A DNA stretch of 39,529 nucleotides from a virus. The stretch is taken from positions 1-39,529 of the IMG/VR virus record IMGVR_UViG_3300037189_011092; one strand, 5' to 3'. The notes under the pieces are model-generated. The model had not been told where the DNA came from. It was given only the letters and a program-made list of their open reading frames with translations, and ran no database searches. This document shows positions 6,727-16,375 of the stretch, one piece after another. Position numbers and translations under genes: made by a program. The stretch's first letter is position 1. Every line of letters starts with the position of its first letter.

Positions 6727-7324
6727 TTTCTTTTCTACTTTTCCCAGAACAGGATACACTTTAGATGACTATGCTAGTCAACAAATAGTTGTAGACATTT
6801 TTAAACGGGTTATCTTTTCTAAAGAATACCAAGAGAATAGTTCATACTATGAAAAATATGAAGTGTTCTATGGAGAAACCCCTGAAGAAATTTCTTATAG
6901 ATTCTATGGCACAACTAGTTATCATTGGTTAGTTTTAATGGTGAATGATATAACAGACCCTAGATTTGATTGGCCGCTTTCAGAAAAAGTATTAACAGAT
7001 TTAGTTGAAAGTAAATATGGATCTAAACAAAATATATTTGCAACCAATAGAGCAAAAAATGCTAAAGGATATCAGGTAGAAACATTTTTTGTTTTAACAG
7101 AAGAATCTTCTCATAAAGAGCCCCAAAGATTATTATACGAAAGTAATGATCCTGAAAGCATCAACACCGCAATTGCTTATGATACGTCTGAGGACATTTC
7201 ATATTTTGAAAGTAATTTTGAGGTTGAAACTGAAAAAAACGAAATTAATAGAACTATAAAAATACTCAAACCCGAAATAGTGCAAGAAATTATATCAAAT
7301 TATCAGGGGTTAATTAATCCATAA
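6716..7324 (+). CDS. gp53: Baseplate wedge protein gp53
   Basis: The protein has 202 residues (T4 gp53 has 196). The N-terminal FFSTFPRTGYTLDDYASQQIVVDIFKR region, the FYGETPEEISYRFYGTTSYHWLVLMVND core and the 'DPRFDWPLSE' segment are characteristic of gp53, which clips wedges to the hub. It overlaps gp48 upstream by 11 bases, and its stop TAA shares bases with the gp27 start (TAATG). Confidence 0.92.
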   Translation: MAINFFSTFPRTGYTLDDYASQQIVVDIFKRVIFSKEYQENSSYYEKYEVFYGETPEEISYRFYGTTSYHWLVLMVNDITDPRFDWPLSEKVLTDLVESKYGSKQNIFATNRAKNAKGYQVETFFVLTEESSHKEPQRLLYESNDPESINTAIAYDTSEDISYFESNFEVETEKNEINRTIKILKPEIVQEIISNYQGLINP

Positions 7325-8664
7325 TGGCTGAAGAAATTCTAAGGCAACCCGGCCAAATAGAGATTGACGATCTTCTTTTGGTATCCTTTAAAACCGGAAC
7401 TGCAATTAACTTAATAGATTATCTAGTTGAATTGGTAATTTATGAAAGTATTTTTACTCCTTTTTTATCTGGCGAAATACTTTTATCTGACAGTAGAAAT
7501 TTAATTAAAGACCAAGAGTTACTTGGGGATGAGTTTTTATATGTCAACGTTAGAACTACTACATTTTCTTCAGATAAGGCAATATCCAAAGTATTTAAAA
7601 TTTACTCTTTAGATAATAAGAATTATGTTAAAGACGGAAGTTCAATGATATACAAATTGGGCTTCTCATCTGTAGAAACTTTTCAAGATTTAATAAATCC
7701 AATTTACAAATCTTTTAACGGTACGCCCAATGATATTGTGCAACGAATTTACACAGAATATTTACAAACAGATAGAAATTTAGAAATAGCGGGAAAACAA
7801 GCTCCAATTAAAAATAGTTTAACTATATTTGGCAAATCTGCAAATAGCATAAAATTTGTTAGTCCAGGTTGGAGTCCCGTAAAATGTATCAATTGGATAG
7901 CTAGCAAATCGTTACCCGAAAATAATAAAGCTGCGAATTTTCTTTTTTGGGAAACCACAAAAGGATTTTATTTTGGTAGTATTGGGGATATAATAGAAAA
8001 ACAAGATGATTTATCTATAGGGACATATAATTATTCTTTAACATTACTTAAGACAATGGATGAACAAGGAATACGAGATCATACATACATGTCTGTTATT
8101 AGATCGTTAATTGTGGAAAAAAGTTTTGATCAAATAAAAAATCTTATGGAAGGTTACACAACTAATAGATTAGTTAATATAGATGTCTTAGGTAAAAATT
8201 TCGAAAATGTAGATTATGACCATGGGTCAAAATTCGATGTATATAATCATCTTGAAACTGGCAAAGCTATACCTATGTTTGATCAAACAACTGTAAGAAA
8301 TCCATTAACTTATACTGACATAAATTTTGTTCACAAAAATTTACACACAGGATACGCTGAAAACTTTGATTATAAGCTTAAAGATATTTTTGGAAACAGA
8401 CGATCTAATATGCTAGAATTAGAAAATTTTCAAATGAAAATAACTATTCCTGGAAGAACAGATATTGAAGTAGGCAGAACTATTAATATACAATTACCAA
8501 AAGATAAACCTGGCTCGGAAATAAAGGCAATTGAATATAAATCAGATGAAATGTATTCAGGTAATTATTTAATTACAGGATTGTCTCATAAAATAAATCT
8601 TCGTACACATTTTATAACTATGAATGTGACTAAAGATTCTTTACCTGGAAGCCAACAACAATGA
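7324..8664 (+). CDS. gp27: Baseplate hub protein gp27
   Basis: This 446-residue protein (T4 gp27 has 391) forms the trimeric ring joining the gp5 needle to the tail tube. It begins RQPGQIEIDDLLLVSFKTG and has the hub-type 'YESIFTPFLSGEILLSDSRNL' strand and the GSSMIYKLGFSSVE segment. The C-terminal IPGRTDIEVGRTINIQLPK and 'SGNYLITGLSHKI' strands match the beta-rich hub domains of phage tail VgrG/gp27-like proteins. The stop overlaps the gp5 start as ATGA (8661), so the two partners are coupled one after the other. Confidence 0.85.
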   Translation: MAEEILRQPGQIEIDDLLLVSFKTGTAINLIDYLVELVIYESIFTPFLSGEILLSDSRNLIKDQELLGDEFLYVNVRTTTFSSDKAISKVFKIYSLDNKNYVKDGSSMIYKLGFSSVETFQDLINPIYKSFNGTPNDIVQRIYTEYLQTDRNLEIAGKQAPIKNSLTIFGKSANSIKFVSPGWSPVKCINWIASKSLPENNKAANFLFWETTKGFYFGSIGDIIEKQDDLSIGTYNYSLTLLKTMDEQGIRDHTYMSVIRSLIVEKSFDQIKNLMEGYTTNRLVNIDVLGKNFENVDYDHGSKFDVYNHLETGKAIPMFDQTTVRNPLTYTDINFVHKNLHTGYAENFDYKLKDIFGNRRSNMLELENFQMKITIPGRTDIEVGRTINIQLPKDKPGSEIKAIEYKSDEMYSGNYLITGLSHKINLRTHFITMNVTKDSLPGSQQQ

Positions 8665-11243
8665 GAAATTTAAATTGGTGGATGGGCGTTGTTGAGGATA
8701 GAGACGATCCAGAAAAATTAGGTCGTTGTAAAGTTAGAATATTTGGCCTTCATACTGAAAATGTTGGATTACTGCCAACCGATGATTTGCCTTGGGCAGT
8801 TCCTATGCAGCCTATAACGTCTGCAGCAACTTCTGGAGTAGGATCTACACCGGTAGGTATAGTTCCTGGTGCATGGGTAGTTGGATTTTTTATGGATGGT
8901 GCAGAATGTCAGCAACCGGTTATAATGGGGACAATTGCAGGAAAACCTAAAGATAGAGCTCCAGCAATAAGCAAACAAAAACAAGATGCATCTAAAAAAT
9001 TAAATGTAAAACGAGATGCGTTAGGTAATCCTGTATACGATGGCAAAGGGTCAGTAATAACTATAGACTCAACTAATACATCTATTCAAAGTCAATTTTT
9101 TCCTTTGGCGTCTACTGATTTAAATAAAATTTTTAGTTACTTAGGAAAACAACTATCAAATGATGATTATGCAAAAGAAGGTGAATATGGCGAATTAGGT
9201 AGATATCAATTTACAGTTTCAAATTTAATTGATTTAGGATTTATCTCATATCCTTTTTTAGGTGACGTTCCTATAGGTAAAGCATTATTAGAAACTTCTA
9301 GTAATTGGACAGGTAAAAGTGGTATCACGTCTAAAAAAGGATTTTTAGCTAGTAAAAAAATACAAGATGATGCAGTACTTGTGTTAGCTAAAGACAATTA
9401 TGATACCATGGTTACTAATGGAAAAATTAAACCTGATGATGAGGCAGCTTTTGTTGCTGGATTAATTGCAACTGCACATATTGTAGGTCCTAACTATGCA
9501 GAAAATTTAGATAGGAAAAATTCATACGGTATACGGGTTAAACAATACTTTGTAGACGTTAATGCATTATTTGGCGCAAATGTTTCAAGCATTTCAATAA
9601 ACTATAGTGATGCAAATGATTATTACCCTGTATCTGATAATGACTATAACAATACTGAATTAGCAGACATTATTGGATTTACCGATCCAAGTAAAAAATA
9701 TCCTAAATATGAATATCTTGGATTATCCGATGTCAATAAATTAGCTATAGGAAATACTACCCATACTTCTTTAAAAGTAAAAGAAAATAAAAAAATAACT
9801 AATATTGAAATAGCAAACTCAGAAGAAACGTGGAACGAACCTAGTTCTGCTTTTATGGGTAGATATCCATATAATCAAGTGATTGAAACTGAAGCTGGAC
9901 ATATTATAGAATTAGATAATACTCCCAATGCTGAAAGAATTCACGTATTCCACAAGTCAGGAAGCTATATAGAAATAGATGGTAATGGAACTATGGTTAA
10001 GAAAACCGTAGGTGATAACTATGAGATTATTGATCGAAATAATAGTTTATATGTTAAAGGGGCGCAACGATTAACTGTAGAAGGTAAAACTAGTATATAT
10101 GTAAAAGATGATGCATCAATTGAAGTCGACGGAGATGTTTCAATAATTGGGCATGGTGATGCATTGGTGCAAACTGCAGGAAATATGAAGGTAGCTGCAA
10201 AAAGTCTTGAAATTTCAGCAACAAATGCGTTAAATTTAATTAGTGATGGACCTGTTAATATTCAAGGTTCTAGTGTTAATTTATATTCCAAAGGTGGGAT
10301 GACAGCAAAGGCTTTAGGAGATTTTTCAATACAATCCAGCGGAACCATGAGTATAAAAGGATCTGTTACTTTACTATTAGATGCTCCGATAGTCAAAACT
10401 AAGATGGGTGCGAATCTAGTTAAGGCTATAGTTTATTATACCTCAAAATTGCCTACAGCTAGAAATCCAGATAAAACAGTTTTACAATATTTAGAAAGAA
10501 TTAATATAAGGGAAACTGACGGTGAAGTTGCGGCATTAACTGCAGGACAAGTTACTACTTCTCAATTAACTGGTCAACAAATATTAGATAAAACTACAAG
10601 CACCAATTCTACCGTAACAGATTCTCAAAATATACTTACAACTTCCAACGCAGGAAATATACCAATTACGGTTCAACCATGCGGTGATATTTTTGCATTT
10701 AAAACTAATTATTTTAGAGAAACCGTTAGATTATCTCGTAATTTTTACTTAAAAGATTTATTAAGTTCAGAATGCGCGCCAGTTAGGCCAGTTAAACAAG
10801 CAGGAGTTTCTGCAAAAGAAATTGTTTGTAATTTACGTCAGTTAGCATGGAATTGTCTAGATCCAATTTATAACAAATATCCAAGTATATACATTACCAG
10901 CGGACTTCGAGTGCCTGGATGTGCAGAAAAATCCGTAACTGATAGTGACCATAATATAGGGTGTGCCGTAGATATAAAATTTAAGGTTGGTATTTTTGAC
11001 GATTATTTTAATGCGGCGAAATGGATTGAGGCGAATATTCCATTTAAACAATTATTACTTGAGTATACTACAGATAAATCTGGAAATAATTTAGCAGATG
11101 CATGGATTCATATTGCATTTAAAGTAGATTATACTACAGGAAAATTATTAAGATCCAACCTACCAGTAGGTGTAATTAAAAATTACGCAACTAAGTATAC
11201 ATTTATTCCTACGGTAGAACAAGCGAAAAAATTAAAACTTTAA
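8661..11243 (+). CDS. gp5: Baseplate hub needle gp5 with lysozyme-like region, beta-helix and C-terminal M15 peptidase
   Basis: The protein has 860 residues (T4 gp5 has 575). The N-terminal OB-fold (about 1-105) reads NWWMGVVEDRDDPEKLGRCK. Residues about 165-300 contain GEYGELGRYQF and GPNYAENLDRKNSYGIRV, like a phage tail lysozyme-type domain at the same position as T4's lysozyme. I cannot assign its catalytic Glu. Residues about 410-585 hold VgrG-like beta-helix repeats (EAGHIIELD, HKSGSYIEID, GDVSII). Residues about 685-850 are an added M15 peptidase-like domain: SGLRV, then S-D-H-N-I-G-C-A-V-D with H764 and D771, and W-I-H at 815-817, giving the zinc ligands H764, D771 and H817. It would cut peptide stems of peptidoglycan. 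The M15 domain sits beyond the beta-helix, unlike T4. Confidence 0.88.
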   Translation: MRNLNWWMGVVEDRDDPEKLGRCKVRIFGLHTENVGLLPTDDLPWAVPMQPITSAATSGVGSTPVGIVPGAWVVGFFMDGAECQQPVIMGTIAGKPKDRAPAISKQKQDASKKLNVKRDALGNPVYDGKGSVITIDSTNTSIQSQFFPLASTDLNKIFSYLGKQLSNDDYAKEGEYGELGRYQFTVSNLIDLGFISYPFLGDVPIGKALLETSSNWTGKSGITSKKGFLASKKIQDDAVLVLAKDNYDTMVTNGKIKPDDEAAFVAGLIATAHIVGPNYAENLDRKNSYGIRVKQYFVDVNALFGANVSSISINYSDANDYYPVSDNDYNNTELADIIGFTDPSKKYPKYEYLGLSDVNKLAIGNTTHTSLKVKENKKITNIEIANSEETWNEPSSAFMGRYPYNQVIETEAGHIIELDNTPNAERIHVFHKSGSYIEIDGNGTMVKKTVGDNYEIIDRNNSLYVKGAQRLTVEGKTSIYVKDDASIEVDGDVSIIGHGDALVQTAGNMKVAAKSLEISATNALNLISDGPVNIQGSSVNLYSKGGMTAKALGDFSIQSSGTMSIKGSVTLLLDAPIVKTKMGANLVKAIVYYTSKLPTARNPDKTVLQYLERINIRETDGEVAALTAGQVTTSQLTGQQILDKTTSTNSTVTDSQNILTTSNAGNIPITVQPCGDIFAFKTNYFRETVRLSRNFYLKDLLSSECAPVRPVKQAGVSAKEIVCNLRQLAWNCLDPIYNKYPSIYITSGLRVPGCAEKSVTDSDHNIGCAVDIKFKVGIFDDYFNAAKWIEANIPFKQLLLEYTTDKSGNNLADAWIHIAFKVDYTTGKLLRSNLPVGVIKNYATKYTFIPTVEQAKKLKL

Positions 11244-11253
11244 GTTTTTGGAT

Positions 11254-11261
11254 AATAAATA
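11254..11261 (+). promoter_or_regulatory. Possible late promoter element just before gp25
   Basis: AATAAATA fits the NATAAATA late form and ends six bases before the gp25 ATG at 11268. It lies in the 24-base gap after gp5. If it is used, the transcript would begin at or next to the start codon. The motif is short and AT-rich, so a chance match is possible. Confidence 0.35.
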
Positions 11262-11267
11262 TCAAAT

Positions 11268-11666
11268 ATGGCCACAACAAAACAAATAAAAAATTTTGTA
11301 GATATAGATTTATCGTTTAAGGTAAACCCTTTCACTAAAGACATATATCTAAAAACAGATGAAGATGCTGTTAAAACAGCACTAAAACACCTTATACTAA
11401 CTAAGAATTTTGAACGACCATTTCATCCAGAAATAGGCACACAAGTTCAATCGTTGATGTTTGAAAATTTTTCTCCTGCGGTTAAAATAGCATTAGAACG
11501 AACTATACAAGAAACTATAGAATTATTTGAACCAAGAGTAAGGTTAATTAATATATCTGTAAGTGAAGCTAGAATGTCAAACGATTTGGTAATTAATATA
11601 GTGTTTGCTTTAAGAAATACTGAAACACCTATTACACTTACAACCCTTTTAAGTAGAGTACGATAA
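11268..11666 (+). CDS. gp25: Baseplate wedge protein gp25
   Basis: The 132-residue length equals T4 gp25. The protein shows the gp25/TssE-type EPR motif (ELFEPRVRL), plus FHPEIGTQVQSLMFENF and the IDLSFKVNPFTKDI opening. It sits in the wedge and primes the sheath. No clear ribosome binding site is visible, and the next gene begins directly after the stop (TAAATGG), which suggests coupling. Confidence 0.97.
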   Translation: MATTKQIKNFVDIDLSFKVNPFTKDIYLKTDEDAVKTALKHLILTKNFERPFHPEIGTQVQSLMFENFSPAVKIALERTIQETIELFEPRVRLINISVSEARMSNDLVINIVFALRNTETPITLTTLLSRVR

Positions 11667-13514
11667 ATGGCAAATTATAGAATATCTGAATTAGATTTTG
11701 ATCAGATAAAAGTCAATTTAAAACAATTCTTAACTAATTATCGGGATAAAGATAACAATCTTGTTTTTAAGGATTATGATTTCGAAGCATCTAGCTTATC
11801 AATATTAATTGATCTTTTATCGTATAATACTCACTATAATGCGTATTTAGCAAATATGGTAGCAAATGAAATGTTTTTAGATTCTGCCGTAAAAAGAGAA
11901 TCTGCAGTTTCAATTGCTAAGCATTTAGGTTACTCTCCTCTTTCATATAGAAGTGCAAGGGCAAAGGTTTCTTTTATAGTATCTGACCCAGTAAATACGC
12001 CGTCCTCTTTAACATTGCCTAGATATTCTGCATTTACCTCAACTATAGACGGTGTTCTTTATACCTTTTCTAATTTAGATTCAGTAACAATACTTCCGGT
12101 AAATGGTATATATGCATTTACTGACGTAACAATTGTAGAGGGTCAACCTCTAACATATACTTATAGAGTAGATTTGGGCGGACCTTCAGAAAAATACTCT
12201 ATACCAAATAGAAATGTTGATACTACATCAATTAGAGTAATTGTACAAAATTCATATTCCGACGTTGGACAAACTACATTTACGTTAGCAGGCAATTTAG
12301 ATGCTATAACCGGTGAGTCTAATGTTTATTTCTTAGAAGAAAATACAAAAGGAAGCTGGGATTTGTATTTTGGTGATGGTATACTTGGTAAAAAATTAAC
12401 ATCTGGTAACTTGGTTAAGGTAGAGTATTTAGTTAGCAATGGTTCTCTTTGTAATGTATCTGAAACTTCACAACAGGAATTTACTTTAGAAGTTCCAATT
12501 GGAGGAGTAACACTACCTTCCACTATTATTGCAACACAAAATTCAACAGGCGGGGATGAGCCCGATACAATTGAAGAAATAAAATTTAAGGCTCCTAGAT
12601 TTCTTTCATCTTTTAATAGAGCAGTAACTGCGAATGATTATAAATCTATTATAGAAGCAAATTATCCTCTGGTAGAATCGGTATCTGTTTGGGGAGGAGA
12701 AGATAATGATCCGCCAATCTATGGAAAAGTTCTTATATCATTAAAACCATATTTAGGTTTTACTATTAACACAGAATTAAAAACTAGAATCCTACAAGAA
12801 ATTCTAGCAGATAAAAAAATGATGACAATAATTCCAGAATTTGTGGATCCTAATTATTTGTATATCTCTTTAGACAACAGAATAAAATTTGATTCTAAGA
12901 ATTCTAGATATACCGCAGCACAAATAGAAGTATTGGTTAAAGCTGCAGTACAGGATTATTTTACATCAGATCTACAAAAATTTGATAAGAGTTTTATATA
13001 TTCTAAATTATCTAAAAATATAGATTCAATTGATTCTTCAATTATCGGTAACGTAACCTCATTTAGAATACATAAAAGAATTGCACCTGGCGCAAATACG
13101 GCTAGAGATTATACCGGAGCATCATTAATTAAATATGCAAATAAATTAAATTCTGGCACAATACAATCAACAGGATTTTATTATACTACTACAGATAATA
13201 AAGTAGTAGCAGTTTATATGAAAGATGTTTTAACTACTACATCCTCAGGGGTTATAAATTTATACAATTTATACACTGATGCATTAGTTGCTTCTAATGT
13301 GGCAACTGTAGATTATACGAATGGTACTATTTCTATCCCAGCTTTTATTATAGCAGGATATTTTGATAATTCTACAGATATAAAAATATACGCAAAGATT
13401 GATGAATTGGATATTCAAACAACTAGAGGATTAATTTTAGTAACAGATGATTCTAATTTAAATACGGAAATTAAACAATTTGCAGGTTTATCGGTAAACG
13501 TAACTTTAATTTAA
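11667..13514 (+). CDS. gp6: Baseplate wedge protein gp6
   Basis: The protein has 615 residues (T4 gp6 has 660). It contains FKDYDFEASSLSILIDLLSYNTHYNAY and NMVANEMFLDSAVKRESAV, and YFGDGILGKKL, all hallmarks of the gp6/J family that forms the inner wedge heterotrimer with gp7. The 'YPLVESVSVWGGEDNDPP' segment is typical of cyanophage-like gp6. The C-terminus ends with a strand-rich domain (TRGLILVTDDSNLNTEI). Its start follows the gp25 stop without a gap. Confidence 0.94.
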   Translation: MANYRISELDFDQIKVNLKQFLTNYRDKDNNLVFKDYDFEASSLSILIDLLSYNTHYNAYLANMVANEMFLDSAVKRESAVSIAKHLGYSPLSYRSARAKVSFIVSDPVNTPSSLTLPRYSAFTSTIDGVLYTFSNLDSVTILPVNGIYAFTDVTIVEGQPLTYTYRVDLGGPSEKYSIPNRNVDTTSIRVIVQNSYSDVGQTTFTLAGNLDAITGESNVYFLEENTKGSWDLYFGDGILGKKLTSGNLVKVEYLVSNGSLCNVSETSQQEFTLEVPIGGVTLPSTIIATQNSTGGDEPDTIEEIKFKAPRFLSSFNRAVTANDYKSIIEANYPLVESVSVWGGEDNDPPIYGKVLISLKPYLGFTINTELKTRILQEILADKKMMTIIPEFVDPNYLYISLDNRIKFDSKNSRYTAAQIEVLVKAAVQDYFTSDLQKFDKSFIYSKLSKNIDSIDSSIIGNVTSFRIHKRIAPGANTARDYTGASLIKYANKLNSGTIQSTGFYYTTTDNKVVAVYMKDVLTTTSSGVINLYNLYTDALVASNVATVDYTNGTISIPAFIIAGYFDNSTDIKIYAKIDELDIQTTRGLILVTDDSNLNTEIKQFAGLSVNVTLI

Positions 13515-13515
13515 T

Positions 13516-14892
13516 ATGACTCAAAATATTTACGAAACAACTGAATATTTAGGACCATTGAAAATAAATGGTACGTCTAAACCCGATTCGTTTGGTGGGT
13601 ATAGGACTGGTTGGTTTTACCCCTTATACACAAATCGAGCAGAAGCAATTCAATCGGATATAGATAGAGGCGGCAAGGGAATATATCAAGTTTTAACCTT
13701 CTACGGTAGACAAGGAGAATTTTATATTCCAATTAGTTTTACTAATTTAGGTGAGGCGAAGGATCCTTTAATTTATACATTATATGAAAAAGACGGTGCG
13801 GAAAATCCTTTTAAACGAATTCAAAATCGATTGTCGGTTTTAATTGAAGAGCAATTACCGGAATTTGTTGCAACAGATTATCAAGGGTTCGTACAATTTT
13901 TAAAGGCATATTACGAATTCTTAGAACAAAATAATAGCGCACAGGAAGTGCTACAAGATATTACTAAGTATGCAGATATAGATCAAACTACCGAAAACTT
14001 AGTTACAAGATTTATACAAAATTATGCAAGTGATTTTACTCAATCAAATATTGCAGATAACGTAAATTTTATTAAAAAAATAAGAGAAATCTATAGCAGA
14101 AAAGGGTCGGAGCCTGCATATAAGATGATGTTCAATCTTTTATATAAAGAAACAATTAGCTTTTTCTATCCATATGAAGTTGTACTTAAAGCATCTACAG
14201 GCAAATGGACAACAAGATATGCACTAAGAATTAAACAAACAAACTATCGACAAAATATGTTTGATTTTGAGAACACGGAAGTTATAGGCAAAACGACAGG
14301 CGCTAAAGCTATAGTAAATAAAGTTATTAAAATTTCACTTGAAGGCAATGACATATATGAATTAATTTTAGATACCACAAGTCTAAAAGGAATTTTTTCA
14401 AAAGATGAAGATGTTGAAGCAACTAAAACAGTATTACTTAGCGGGAATAATTTTTCAATATCTCCATTAACTGCACATGTATATTCTGTTATTTCCAATA
14501 TAGATATCATAGATGGGGGACTGGGGTATATTAAAGGTCACCCTATTTCTATCACAGATGAATCTGGAATACAAGCTAAAGTTAAAGTCAATAGCGTAAA
14601 TAGATTTGGAACTATAACAGGATTTAATATTATTGAGGCAGGTGTTAATTATAGTGCAAACACTATAGTTGATCCCGGATTACCAACAGAATCTTTAGAT
14701 GGTACTTATTCAATATTTCGAGGTTCAGTTACGGTTACTTTTCCAAAACAACATGGTCTGGTACGAGGAAAAAATATAGAGGTGTATTATTCGGGGAATA
14801 TATACAGCCCAATAGATAATACTTTACATACTGCAAGGGTTTTATCTATACCAAATGTACGGCAAATTAGATTTAAATATCCAGGATTTTAA
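13516..14892 (+). CDS. Baseplate wedge protein at the gp7 position, N-terminal part
   Basis: The protein has 458 residues. It has an N-terminal segment with FGGYRTGWFYPLYTNRAEA and a core FVATDYQGFVQFLKAYYEFLEQ followed by RKGSEPAYKMMFNLLY. This combination recurs in gp7-position structural proteins of marine T4-like phages, which sit between gp6 and gp8. Residues about 310-400 carry two GY-type beta modules (IIDGGLGYIKG..., IIEAGVNYSANT) like those in the sheath gene. It ends in TAA immediately before the ATG of the next gene, which is in the same frame. Together they total 948 codons against 1032 in T4 gp7. Confidence 0.7.
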   Translation: MTQNIYETTEYLGPLKINGTSKPDSFGGYRTGWFYPLYTNRAEAIQSDIDRGGKGIYQVLTFYGRQGEFYIPISFTNLGEAKDPLIYTLYEKDGAENPFKRIQNRLSVLIEEQLPEFVATDYQGFVQFLKAYYEFLEQNNSAQEVLQDITKYADIDQTTENLVTRFIQNYASDFTQSNIADNVNFIKKIREIYSRKGSEPAYKMMFNLLYKETISFFYPYEVVLKASTGKWTTRYALRIKQTNYRQNMFDFENTEVIGKTTGAKAIVNKVIKISLEGNDIYELILDTTSLKGIFSKDEDVEATKTVLLSGNNFSISPLTAHVYSVISNIDIIDGGLGYIKGHPISITDESGIQAKVKVNSVNRFGTITGFNIIEAGVNYSANTIVDPGLPTESLDGTYSIFRGSVTVTFPKQHGLVRGKNIEVYYSGNIYSPIDNTLHTARVLSIPNVRQIRFKYPGF

Positions 14893-16365
14893 ATGGCATA
14901 TACGTTAACATCATCTTCTGCTTCTGTAAATGAAGATTCCACTGTAAGTATAACAGTATATACTACAGGGTTATCCAATGGGACCCTTGTACCATATAGT
15001 ATTTCAGGTACAGGAATTAATTCTGCAGATTTTGTAGGTTCGCCATTACTTACAGGCAACTTTGTTATTAATAGCAATCAGGCAACAATAACATTAAATC
15101 CGAAGGCAGATTTTAAAACAGAATTTCCTGAAACTGTAACTTTAATGTTAACCAATACAGGATTTAATGAATCAATTGACATAATAATAAATGACACATC
15201 TAAAACAGTTTCGAACGTAATTGCAGACATATACGTAACCGCGGATCCTTTAGTTATACTAGAAGGGCAAACTGCTAACTTTAGTATTAGAGCAACAAAT
15301 GTTGATCCTGGTACCGCAGTTGCATATTCTATATTTGGTATTACTGGTGCGGATTTATCTAATCCTAGTTTAATTAGCGGAATAATAACATTAAATTCTA
15401 CAAATGTTATTAATGAAACTTCAGCAACGTTATCCTTACCTTTACTTACAGACTATGTAACCGAAGGTACAGAAAGTGTCGTTTTAATACTTTATCCAGA
15501 TTTTCCATACAGTTTACAGGTATCAGGTACAGTATCAGTTATTGATAGTTCAATTAATAATGAACCAATTTATTATCTTGCAGCAAATAAAAATACGGTT
15601 GTTGAAGGTAGTAATGTAACTATATTTTTAACTACCTCGAATATACCAGATGGGACAATAGTTCCGTGGAGAATATATGCATTTAAACGAGGAGAGATAA
15701 CAGATTCAGATTTTGAAGATGTAAACAATTTAACTGGATTTTTTCCTCCGCTATCGGCAAATGTTGCAAATATTACATTGCGAGTACGGGATGATTTTAT
15801 ATTTGAAAATACTGAAATTTTTTATGTAGGTGTACCTGGTACAATATCTAGTACGCAATACATTAGTATTTTAGATTCAGGGAATACTTTAATAACTACA
15901 GATAATACCTACACTGGTAATATCAATGTTAAATTTTTAGATCCTGCAGTATTAACGGCAAATTTAGGAAGTGTTACTAGAAGCCTTAGTTTTTGGGAAG
16001 GTACTACGGGGCTATTGTCTGAGAATATGGTACTGCAAGGAAAAGCTCCATACGCAACTTCAGAGTCTTTAGCATTATATCATCCGTTTTCCTATGTGAT
16101 TAGATCCAAAATCTCCATAGAAAACTGGAGAAATTCTATCAAAACGCTACTACATCCTGCAGGATTAACTGCTTTTAGTGAAATAAATAATGATACAGCA
16201 TTAGGAGAAGTGTTATCTTTAGCTGTAAAACCTACAGAAGAATCATCTATTAATATCGTGGATATTTTAACTGCGGACGAACCTGGGGTATATGCAAGCA
16301 ATACGTTATTAGACGGAACTCGCACATTAACAGCGGATTCAATATCATTATCAATTAACCTTTAA
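14893..16365 (+). CDS. Calx-beta-like virion protein at the gp7 position, C-terminal part
   Basis: The protein has 490 residues. Residues about 1-105, 110-215 and 220-325 are three repeats with the pattern 'SVNEDSTVSITVYTTGLSNG..', 'DF..LTGNFVI', 'TITLNPKADF' and 'ETVTLMLTN', like Calx-beta domains, which often mediate adhesion. The remainder (about 375-430) has YATSESLALYHPFSYVIRSK and ENWRNSIKTLLHPAGLTAF, a C-terminal module seen at the end of long gp7-position wedge proteins. It starts with ATG directly after the upstream TAA in the same frame, and only a weak GGA lies upstream. It probably is made by re-initiation. Confidence 0.72.
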   Translation: MAYTLTSSSASVNEDSTVSITVYTTGLSNGTLVPYSISGTGINSADFVGSPLLTGNFVINSNQATITLNPKADFKTEFPETVTLMLTNTGFNESIDIIINDTSKTVSNVIADIYVTADPLVILEGQTANFSIRATNVDPGTAVAYSIFGITGADLSNPSLISGIITLNSTNVINETSATLSLPLLTDYVTEGTESVVLILYPDFPYSLQVSGTVSVIDSSINNEPIYYLAANKNTVVEGSNVTIFLTTSNIPDGTIVPWRIYAFKRGEITDSDFEDVNNLTGFFPPLSANVANITLRVRDDFIFENTEIFYVGVPGTISSTQYISILDSGNTLITTDNTYTGNINVKFLDPAVLTANLGSVTRSLSFWEGTTGLLSENMVLQGKAPYATSESLALYHPFSYVIRSKISIENWRNSIKTLLHPAGLTAFSEINNDTALGEVLSLAVKPTEESSINIVDILTADEPGVYASNTLLDGTRTLTADSISLSINL

Positions 16366-16371
16366 TAAATA
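16364..16371 (+). promoter_or_regulatory. Possible late promoter element before gp8
   Basis: AATAAATA overlaps the upstream stop and ends four bases before the gp8 ATG at 16376. The context TTTAATAAATA resembles the sequence just upstream of gp25. The close spacing to the ATG makes the promoter assignment weak. Confidence 0.28.
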
Positions 16372-16375
16372 ATAG

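Noticed and set aside
16184-16193. AATAAATA inside the 490-residue protein gene (also at 24434-24441 inside the 68-residue gene)
   Set aside because: In such AT-rich DNA the motif occurs inside genes by chance. The copy at 24434 is 54 bases before the fibre gene and could act as a promoter, but nothing else supports it.
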